From Nodosilinea sp. LEGE 07298 (GTDB lineage: Bacteria > Cyanobacteriota > Cyanobacteriia > Phormidesmidales > Phormidesmidaceae): 40,890 nucleotides of DNA. The notes beneath the pieces were generated by a model. The model worked only from the letters and a program-made list of their open reading frames with translations. It was not told where the DNA came from and did no database searches. The position numbers and the translations under genes were made by a program. This document shows, one piece after another, positions 34,788 to 40,890 of the stretch (its first letter is position 1; the number at the start of each line of letters is the position of its first letter). The DNA is taken from positions 1-40,890 of the forward strand of contig NZ_JADEXE010000022.1 in the NCBI RefSeq assembly GCF_015207265.1. Reading direction: 5' to 3'.

Positions 34788-35468
34788 ATGAATCACTACT
34801 TTTCTGCCTTGAAATCAATCGGGGCCAATTTGTTGTCGAATCGGCTAAGCCGTGGGGTTGTGGGGGCGATCGCGGCCTTACTGCTGCTGCCGTTGCCCAG
34901 CCTGGCCCACCACCCGCTGGGCGGTCAGGTGCCTAGCACTTTTGCGGAGGGCTTTTTGTCGGGCTTGGGCCACCCAATCATTGGGCTTGATCACTTAGCC
35001 TTTGTGGTGGCCGTGGGCTTGCTAGCGGCGGTAAGCACGTGGGGCATCGTCATTCCCGTTGCCTTCGTGCTGGCAGCCATGGCCGGAACGGGGCTCCACC
35101 TGGCGGCGATCACCCTACCGATGGCTGAGCTGATTATTGCTGGATCGGTACTGGGGTTTGGCGTGCTGCTGGCGCTTAAGAATCGGCCCCAAAGTGCTGT
35201 GGTTGCTGGGTTGGCGGCGATCGCAGGACTATTTCACGGGTTTGCCTACGGCGAGGCCGTTTTTGGGGCTCAAACCGTGCCCTTAGCTGCCTATCTAGCC
35301 GGGTTTACGGTGGTGCAGATGGCGATCGCGGTGACGGCCTTTGTAATTGGGCGGCAGCTAACCCAACGTACAAACGCGTTTTCGATCCAGCCAGCGGGCC
35401 TGGTTATTTGCGGCATTGGCGCTACTTTTCTGGCGACAGCGCTGCTCAACGCAGTACTGCCGGTTTAA
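34788..35468 (+). CDS. hupE: HupE/UreJ-family metal permease, probably cobalt
   Basis: A 226-aa membrane protein. An N-terminal hydrophobic signal-like segment (~23-40) is followed by a His-rich LAHHPLGG and the family signature HPIIGLDHL (62-70), then about five further helices, including a second histidine motif AGLFHGFAYGEAVFG. The His/Asp residues fit Ni or Co binding. In cyanobacteria, HupE genes downstream of B12 riboswitches have been proposed to be cobalt importers for cobalamin synthesis, and this gene sits directly behind such a riboswitch. ATG 34788 has GAGG a few bases upstream. Whether the metal is Co or Ni cannot be told from sequence alone, but the riboswitch favours Co. Confidence 0.92.
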   Translation: MNHYFSALKSIGANLLSNRLSRGVVGAIAALLLLPLPSLAHHPLGGQVPSTFAEGFLSGLGHPIIGLDHLAFVVAVGLLAAVSTWGIVIPVAFVLAAMAGTGLHLAAITLPMAELIIAGSVLGFGVLLALKNRPQSAVVAGLAAIAGLFHGFAYGEAVFGAQTVPLAAYLAGFTVVQMAIAVTAFVIGRQLTQRTNAFSIQPAGLVICGIGATFLATALLNAVLPV

Positions 35469-35524
35469 AACGCATCCTTATCTCCTAGGATACCCCCGAT
35501 ATTCTAAGCGGTGCCGCCAGCTAG

Positions 35525-35561
35525 GCAGCACCAGGTCCATCTCTGATAGGCCTGGTGCTGC
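35525..35561. terminator. Hairpin between convergent hupE and pentapeptide genes
   Basis: An 11-bp perfect stem GCAGCACCAGG (35525-35535) / CCTGGTGCTGC (35551-35561) with a 15-nt loop, 57 bp past the hupE stop and 37 bp past the convergent gene's stop. There is no clear T-run, so its role as a terminator is likely but not certain. Confidence 0.55.
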
Positions 35562-35597
35562 GTCCGATCATGGTTAAGGGAGACTTCTTGGGGGAGC

Positions 35598-35987
35598 CTA
35601 GCGATCGCTTTTCAAGCCCTGCTGCACCGGGTCAAACCCATTCGGAAAGTGCGTTTCTTGGGGGTCGTAGTCTGCTGAGGTCAGGCAGGCCCCTGTCAGG
35701 TTAGCCGTCTTCAGGTTAGTACCAATTAACATGGCTCCCCGCAGGTCGGCCTCGGTCAGGTTGGCCTCGGCCAGATTGGCGTAGCTAAGGTCGGCTCCCC
35801 GCAGGTTAGCGCCCCTCAAGTCGCTACCACTCAGGTCGGCGTAGCTGAGGTCTGCCCCCTTGAGGTCTGCCTGACTGAGGTCAACCTCTGAGAGAATGAC
35901 GCTGCTAAAGGTGCGCTGCCCGGTGGCGTAGGCGTGTAGCAAAGCAGGAGCCGTGGCAATATTGGCAGCAGGGGCAGGCTGAGTCAT
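35598..35987 (-). CDS. Pentapeptide-repeat protein (129 aa)
   Basis: A 129-aa protein starting at ATG 35987 (MTQPAPAANIATAPALL); the longer open frame (to 36074) adds 29 residues of Arg/Lys/Pro-rich sequence with no sign of being coding. An N-terminal helix (ALLHAYATGQRTF) is followed by about 13 consecutive A(D/N)LxxADL pentapeptides, predicting a short right-handed quadrilateral beta-helix. No membrane segment. Such small cytosolic proteins are common in cyanobacteria and mostly uncharacterised; a DNA-gyrase-protecting role is known for some relatives elsewhere but cannot be inferred here. It is 135 bp downstream of pheT on the same strand. Confidence 0.85.
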   Translation of the reverse strand: MTQPAPAANIATAPALLHAYATGQRTFSSVILSEVDLSQADLKGADLSYADLSGSDLRGANLRGADLSYANLAEANLTEADLRGAMLIGTNLKTANLTGACLTSADYDPQETHFPNGFDPVQQGLKSDR

Positions 35988-36122
35988 GGCAAATATGGGA
36001 ATAGACCTCTTTAGCTTAGGGGCAGACCGCTGGGGTGCACCACAGTTGTAACCATCCTTTAAGCGGGTAGGCACCGCTGCTGTTGGCGTTTCCCCTTCTG
36101 TCCGATCAAATCTAATCGTCCC

Positions 36123-38561
36123 TTAGCTCCGCAGGGTGACCTTAAACTGCTTTTCTAACGCGGCGCGTACTTTTTGGTGGACGGGGTCGACGGTGTCATC
36201 GGTCAGGGTTTGATCCGGGGAGCGATAAACCAGGCGAAAAGCAAGGCTGCGCTGTCCCTCGGGCACGGTTTCACCCCGGTATTCATCGAATAAATCGACA
36301 GATTCCAGCAGTTTGCCTCCGGCTTTAGCCATGGCGGTGGTCAAGTCAGCTACGGGTACCTCTAGGGGCGCGTAGAAGGCCAAGTCGCGATCGCTGGCCG
36401 GAAAGGTCGAGTAGGCCGCAAACTTGGCCGACTTTTGCAGCACCGGCACCAGGCAGGTCTCCAGCGCCGACCAGTTGAGCTGAAACACATACACCTCAGC
36501 GGGCAGCTGGCGCTGCTGGCGCAGTTGTGGGTGCAGCTGGCCAAACCGCCCTAGTTCTAGCCGCCCCCGCACCCACAGCGACGCCGTGCGGCCGGGGTGA
36601 AAACGCGGGTCGGTGCTATCGGCCCGGTAGTCAACCGCCAGCCCCAGGCGATGGAATACGCTGTCTAAAATGCCCTTGGCCTCGTACCAGGTGAGGGGCT
36701 GGTCTTGGCCGCCGGTTACCCACTGGCTCGATTGCCCGTCACCGCCGACAATGCCGCCCACCGCCTCGGCTTCGTGGATGCCGTCGTCGTCCTGCCAAAA
36801 AATATGGCCAATCTCAAAGCCGTTGAGGGGGCCGTTGCCCTGGTTGAGGTTAAAGGCGTAGGCCTCGATCAGACCATCGACTAAATCCTGTCGCAGGGCA
36901 GAATATTCAGGAAACAGTGGGTTGGCCAGAGTAACCTGGCGATCGCTAATTGGCTTGGTCAACGAGTAATGCAGCAGCTCGGTCAGCCCCGCCGCCCGAA
37001 AGGCCTCCCGCAACCGACGCCGCAGGGCCGCTTCCACCGAGAGGTAGCCCCCCACCGCCCTTTGGGGCAGGGTGTCAGCAAAATGGTTGTAGCCGTAGAG
37101 GCGGGCAACCTCTTCAATTAAATCGACCTCGCGCTCCAGGTCGCGGTAGCGGTAGGCGGGCACCGTCACAGCCCACACCCCTGCGTCGTCGGCAGGCGCT
37201 ACCTGGCAGCCCAGCGTTTCCAATAGCCGCTGAATGGTCTCAGGCGGCAATTCCTGAGGCGTATCCCCCAAATTGACAACTTTGCCTAACAGCTGAGCCA
37301 CCCGGCCCAACCGCAGGGTCAGCACCCGTTCGGGAATAGCGGCCCCGAGGGCTGTAGTACCCACGGTTTGAGCCACCACGGTGGCCCCGGCTAGCTCCTG
37401 CAGCAGCTGGAGGGCGCGATCGCAGGCCAGCCCCAGTTCAGCCGGGTTGACCCCCCGCTCATAGCGAGCCGAAGCCTCCGTACGCAACCCCTGACTGCGG
37501 GCCGATTTACGAATCGCTGCCGCATCAAAAAAGGCGGCCTCTAGCAGAATGGCCTGGGTACCGTCGTGCACTTCGGTGGCTTCACCGCCCATTACCCCGG
37601 CCAGAGCCACAGGCTGATCGTTAGCGGTAATCAGCAGCGTTTCCGGCTGGAGCTGACGCTTCTGGCTATCTAGCGTCACCAGGGTTTCGCCAGGCTGGGC
37701 ATAGCGAACCCCCAGGGTTAACCCATCGCCGGTAGTGGGCAGGCGATCGCGATCGAAGGCGTGCAGCGGCTGACCCCATTCCAGCAGCACATAGTTGGTG
37801 ATATCTACCACGTTGTTAATAGGCCGGGTGCCCGCCGCCACCAGGCGCTGCTGCAACCACTGGGGAGACGGCCCCAGTTCAATATTCTCCAGCACCGTAC
37901 CCATGTAAATGGGGCAGGCTTTCTCATCGGTGAGGGCGATCGCCAAAGCCGCCTGATTCTCAGGTATCGCCGGAGATGGGGTAACGGGCAGACGCAGCGT
38001 TGCTCCTGTAATCGCCGCTACCTCACGGGCAATGCCCACCATGCTCAGGGCGTCGGCCCGGTTAGCGGTGGAGGTGACATCCAAAATTATGTCATCGAGA
38101 CCCAGCAAAGGGCGCACGTCTTGCCCTAGCTCCAGCTCCTCGGCCGCAAAAATATGAATACCCTCCGAATCCTTCGCCAAACCCAGTTCAGCCAGAGAGC
38201 AAATCATGCCCTCGGAGGGCACCCCGCGCAGCTTGCGAGGCTTAATAGTGAGATCGACAACGGGCAAATGCGTATTCACCGTCGCCACCGCCACGTAGAT
38301 ATCGGCGCGCACATTGGCGGCTCCGCACACTATAGTTGACCTATCGGCCTGGCCAATATCCACCACACAAACGCTAAGCTTATCGGCATCGGGGTGCGGG
38401 GTGCGATCTACCACTCGACCCACTACCACGCCATCAGCCCAAGTGCGTCTATCTTCAATGTCTTCTACCTCAAAGCCTGCCATAGTTAGGGCATCGGCTA
38501 GCTCTTCTGGAGAAAGCTGAACATTGACGTATTCGTTGAGCCAGTTGAGAGATATGCGCAT
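36123..38561 (-). CDS. pheT: Phenylalanyl-tRNA synthetase beta subunit
   Basis: An 812-aa subunit of the alpha2-beta2 enzyme that charges tRNA-Phe. Domain order is complete: the N-terminal [12 protein letters not shown] and EMAP/OB-fold tRNA-binding domain (~40-155), the B3/B4 editing domain ([21 protein letters not shown]), the B5 domain ([27 protein letters not shown]), the catalytic-like core, and the C-terminal FDX-ACB anticodon-binding domain ([18 protein letters not shown]...). Length is usual for cyanobacteria. pheS is not in the window, as is typical where the two genes are unlinked. High confidence. Confidence 0.97.
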   Translation of the reverse strand: MRISLNWLNEYVNVQLSPEELADALTMAGFEVEDIEDRRTWADGVVVGRVVDRTPHPDADKLSVCVVDIGQADRSTIVCGAANVRADIYVAVATVNTHLPVVDLTIKPRKLRGVPSEGMICSLAELGLAKDSEGIHIFAAEELELGQDVRPLLGLDDIILDVTSTANRADALSMVGIAREVAAITGATLRLPVTPSPAIPENQAALAIALTDEKACPIYMGTVLENIELGPSPQWLQQRLVAAGTRPINNVVDITNYVLLEWGQPLHAFDRDRLPTTGDGLTLGVRYAQPGETLVTLDSQKRQLQPETLLITANDQPVALAGVMGGEATEVHDGTQAILLEAAFFDAAAIRKSARSQGLRTEASARYERGVNPAELGLACDRALQLLQELAGATVVAQTVGTTALGAAIPERVLTLRLGRVAQLLGKVVNLGDTPQELPPETIQRLLETLGCQVAPADDAGVWAVTVPAYRYRDLEREVDLIEEVARLYGYNHFADTLPQRAVGGYLSVEAALRRRLREAFRAAGLTELLHYSLTKPISDRQVTLANPLFPEYSALRQDLVDGLIEAYAFNLNQGNGPLNGFEIGHIFWQDDDGIHEAEAVGGIVGGDGQSSQWVTGGQDQPLTWYEAKGILDSVFHRLGLAVDYRADSTDPRFHPGRTASLWVRGRLELGRFGQLHPQLRQQRQLPAEVYVFQLNWSALETCLVPVLQKSAKFAAYSTFPASDRDLAFYAPLEVPVADLTTAMAKAGGKLLESVDLFDEYRGETVPEGQRSLAFRLVYRSPDQTLTDDTVDPVHQKVRAALEKQFKVTLRS

Positions 38562-39020
38562 GGTAGGGCTAGTTTGACCGCTAAAAAAAGCTGAAACGCT
38601 GTAGGTTAAACCTCATCCAAGTCCAGAAGTGGAGTTTGGCCGGTGGGAAACCTACAGATTCCGAGCTGAACTTGATATATTTGCCCAAACATTCTACCCC
38701 GTGGGCATTGCATCTACCCAAGGGCGACCCCGGCCCAGCATTCTACTGGCGCACAACTGCGCCTGGGGATCAAGGGTTCATCGATTTTTTACATTTCACT
38801 GCGATTTTGGGCGGAAGTATATATCCCTGTGGGTGAATGCTATAACCCCTCTCTGAAAGAGGGAACAATTGGGGTAATGTGGCATTACCGCATGGGACTG
38901 GCCCTCACAACTCCCGCATTGTCGGCGTTGTGGCCCCCATCTAAACTGCCCCGCTGCTGGTTAACTCAACCCCAGGCGTAGTCTTCGGGCCTCGTCTAGA
39001 TATCCACCATCCTGGGCCGC
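38562..39020. other. Divergent intergenic region pheT / spkB-like kinase with two hairpins
   Basis: About 460 bp. Two adjacent small hairpins lie in the kinase leader: CCCTCT (38847-38852) / AGAGGG (38858-38863), and GGTAATG (38873-38879) / CATTACC (38883-38889). No gene recognised; the 75-codon frame here lacks coding character. Confidence 0.45.
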
Positions 39021-40610
39021 ATGAGCTACTGCATTCAACCCGACTGTTCAAAGCCAAAAAACCCCCCCACGGTCAGCCATTGTCAAAACTGTGGGGCAGA
39101 GCTGCTGCTGCGGGGCCGTTATCGCATGATTCGCGCCCTGGGGCGGGGCGGCTTTGGTGCTACGTTCTTAGCCCGCGATGAACTGCTGCCGGGCAAACCT
39201 CCCTGCGTCATTAAGCAGCTGCGCCCGTCGGCCGAGGCTCCCCACATCCTCGAAATGGCCCGCGATCTATTTAAGCGGGAAGCCAAAATTTTGGGAATGA
39301 TTGGCAACCATCCCCAGCTGCCTCGCCTGCTTGATTACTTTGAAAGCGATCAAGAGTTCTTTTTGGTGCAGGAATATATCAACGGACTCACGCTTCAGCA
39401 GGAAGTCAAGCGCGGTGGCCCCTTTACCGAAGCGGGGGTGAAGCAGTTCTTGAGCGAAATTTTGGCGATGGTGCAGTACGTTCACGACAACCACGTCATT
39501 CACCGCGACATTAAACCCGCCAATATTATTCGCCGCGACCAGGATAAAAAACTGGTGCTGATTGACTTTGGCGCAGTAAAAGACAAGGTCAACCCAACCC
39601 AGGCCGCCAACTCTGACCAGACGGCCCTCACTGCCTACGCCATTGGCACCCCCGGCTATGCACCGCCCGAGCAAATGGCCATGCGCCCGGTATACGCCAG
39701 CGACATCTATGCTCTGGGGGTCACCTGCGTTTATCTGCTGGCGGGCAAAGCACCCAAGGATCTCAACTACGACCCCAATACGGGGGAACTGCTGTGGCGC
39801 GAGCAGGTACACATTAGCGACCACTTCGCTGGGGTGCTGCAAAAAATGCTGGAAATTTCGGTGAAGCACCGCTACCAAAGCGTAGCGGCCATTCACCGCG
39901 ATCTAGATCTAGAGCCCTATATGGAGAGTTTGGCCCAAAATATGGCCTTTCCCTCGGCAGCGGGGCCGAACAGCAATGGGTTTACGAACAGCAGCGGACC
40001 GGTCAGCAATTCTTCCAGCCATCCGTCTATCAGCAATTCTGGCGGTTCTCCCTCATCTCGGATGGCGGCGGCGATTCGAGCCAGGCGCGAGCGATCGCAT
40101 TCGGGGGCCAAGAGCGTCGCTCCCCTGGTACCCAGCCGCAATGGGACACCTTCTCCCCGGCCTAAAGTAGCCCCTGCTACCCTGCTGACCTCAGACGATG
40201 TCAAGCAAAAATACACCAAGGGGCGGCGCGACTTCTCGCTGCAAACCTTCAAAGACCTCGATTTGCAGCGCACGCTACTGGTGGAGGTCAACTTTAACCA
40301 ATCCAAGTTGCCCAGCGCCAACTTCCAGGGGTCTGACCTCAGCAACGCCAACTTTGGCCGCGCTAACCTGATCCGGGCCACCCTACGCAACGCTAAGCTG
40401 GTCAAGGCCTACTTCCACTATGCCAATTTAGAAGGAGCCGACCTTCGCGGCGCAAATCTAGCCCACGCCTGTCTTTCTAATGCCAACCTGCGCGGCGCTA
40501 ACCTCTGTGGAGCCGACCTCACGGGCGCATTGATCTCTGATGATCAGCTCGCTAGCGCTCGAACTAACTGGTCAACGGTTATGCCCAACGGTCGTCGTGG
40601 CGTGCTCTAG
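39021..40610 (+). CDS. spkB: Ser/Thr protein kinase with zinc ribbon and pentapeptide repeats (SpkB-like)
   Basis: 529 aa. The N-terminus has a four-Cys zinc-ribbon-like motif (Cys4, Cys9, Cys21, Cys24). The kinase domain runs ~34-300: glycine loop GRGGFGATF (41-49), Lys65 in CVIKQL, HRDIKPAN (161-168, catalytic Asp163) and DFG at 182-184, all intact. A Ser/Pro/Asn-rich linker (~311-390) precedes about 12 pentapeptides (~420-505). This Cys-motif/kinase/pentapeptide layout is that of Synechocystis SpkB, which is linked to oxidative-stress tolerance and needs its Cys motif. The symbol rests on architecture, not on an alignment. No ribosome-binding site is obvious before the ATG. The protein is soluble with no transmembrane helix, in contrast to many bacterial PASTA-type kinases. 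Confidence 0.88.
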   Translation: MSYCIQPDCSKPKNPPTVSHCQNCGAELLLRGRYRMIRALGRGGFGATFLARDELLPGKPPCVIKQLRPSAEAPHILEMARDLFKREAKILGMIGNHPQLPRLLDYFESDQEFFLVQEYINGLTLQQEVKRGGPFTEAGVKQFLSEILAMVQYVHDNHVIHRDIKPANIIRRDQDKKLVLIDFGAVKDKVNPTQAANSDQTALTAYAIGTPGYAPPEQMAMRPVYASDIYALGVTCVYLLAGKAPKDLNYDPNTGELLWREQVHISDHFAGVLQKMLEISVKHRYQSVAAIHRDLDLEPYMESLAQNMAFPSAAGPNSNGFTNSSGPVSNSSSHPSISNSGGSPSSRMAAAIRARRERSHSGAKSVAPLVPSRNGTPSPRPKVAPATLLTSDDVKQKYTKGRRDFSLQTFKDLDLQRTLLVEVNFNQSKLPSANFQGSDLSNANFGRANLIRATLRNAKLVKAYFHYANLEGADLRGANLAHACLSNANLRGANLCGADLTGALISDDQLASARTNWSTVMPNGRRGVL

Positions 40611-40744
40611 GGGCTGGCATCCATTAATGGCTGATAGTTCGAGCATCAGCGGTTACAGCCTCTTGCCTTAGCCCCTCGCCTTTTTTGGATTGGGTGCGAC
40701 AACGCTGAGGGCATCAGGAGTATAGCTAGGACCGATGACACGCC

Positions 40745-40890
40745 CTAGGGCAGGGCAGCCGCCTGCGTCTGAGTTGAACCAGCGCTAGAGGTATCAACGG
40801 GTTCAGCGTTCAAAACTGGAGCGGGAGCGTTGCGCAGCGCCACTAAAGCCTCTTTGATAATGACCGCAGCGGGAACAGCCACAATGACCC
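40745..40890 (-). CDS. C-terminal fragment of a probable AI-2E family transporter
   Basis: An open minus-strand frame enters from the right edge and stops at TAG 40745-40747, giving 47 visible residues. It begins VIVAVPAAVIIKEALVALR, which resembles the last membrane helix and (L/I)AVP...IKE motif of the AI-2E/PerM permease family, and then has a Pro/Ala/Ser/Thr-rich tail. Most of the gene lies outside the window, so identity is tentative. It is convergent with the kinase gene. Confidence 0.5.
   Translation of the reverse strand, partial: VIVAVPAAVIIKEALVALRNAPAPVLNAEPVDTSSAGSTQTQAAALP

Noticed and set aside
38629-38856. 75-codon plus-strand frame between pheT and the kinase gene
   Set aside because: No coding character, no ribosome-binding site, and it ends inside a leader hairpin.

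Overview
The window is chromosomal DNA from a cyanobacterium. Evidence: a SasA-type clock kinase with a KaiB-like N-terminus, a plant-type [2Fe-2S] ferredoxin, an aspartate kinase with four ACT repeats, DUF1815 and DUF4278 proteins, many pentapeptide-repeat and WD40 proteins, and very frequent GCGATCGC (HIP1) octamers. The GC-rich coding style, the HIP1 density and the small lineage-type hypothetical proteins suggest a filamentous Leptolyngbya/Nodosilinea-like organism. That genus guess is an inference; nothing here fixes the genus.

Layout. 1-5.2 kb: the 3' end of a membrane pentapeptide protein, a convergent transglutaminase-like protease, an ABCD/YddA-type ABC half-transporter and DUF1815. 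5.3-9.0 kb: aspartate kinase (lysC) divergent from a type II NADH dehydrogenase, whose upstream region holds three 11-bp phased repeats that look like a response-regulator (Pho-box-like) site. 9.1-12.6 kb: a probable operon of a 101-aa unknown, a secreted FecR-domain protein and a CHASE2-adenylate cyclase. 12.6-17.3 kb: O-methyltransferase, small hypotheticals, an SRPBCC/membrane-protein pair, a BrkB/YihY-like membrane protein and SasA. 17.8-24.5 kb: secreted and hypothetical proteins, an FAD oxidoreductase, an HTH-like protein, inorganic pyrophosphatase, ferredoxin, DUF4278 behind a palindromic NtcA-type site, and a 54-aa unknown. 24.6-26.0 kb: DNA photolyase.

26.0-32.8 kb is an AT-richer accessory island on the minus strand. 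It holds a TIR-transmembrane-WD40 protein (14 repeats) followed 82 bp later by a 968-aa papain-family (C1) protease. In the protease, the usual N-terminal GWxPDxPDxRDY-type signature is separated from the peptidase domain by about 670 residues, including a peptidoglycan-binding-like segment. Both predicted catalytic centres are intact. This pair is the best candidate for an undescribed sensing/effector system.

32.8-40.9 kb: an ABC1/UbiB kinase-like protein, a cobalamin riboswitch in front of hupE, a pentapeptide protein, pheT, a SpkB-type Ser/Thr kinase (zinc ribbon, kinase, pentapeptides), and the 3' end of what looks like an AI-2E family transporter. Convergent gene pairs are often separated by strong hairpins; the clearest are at about 19.05 kb (20-bp perfect stem) and 23.03 kb. 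No tRNA, rRNA, CRISPR array, transposase or prophage gene was recognised by eye.
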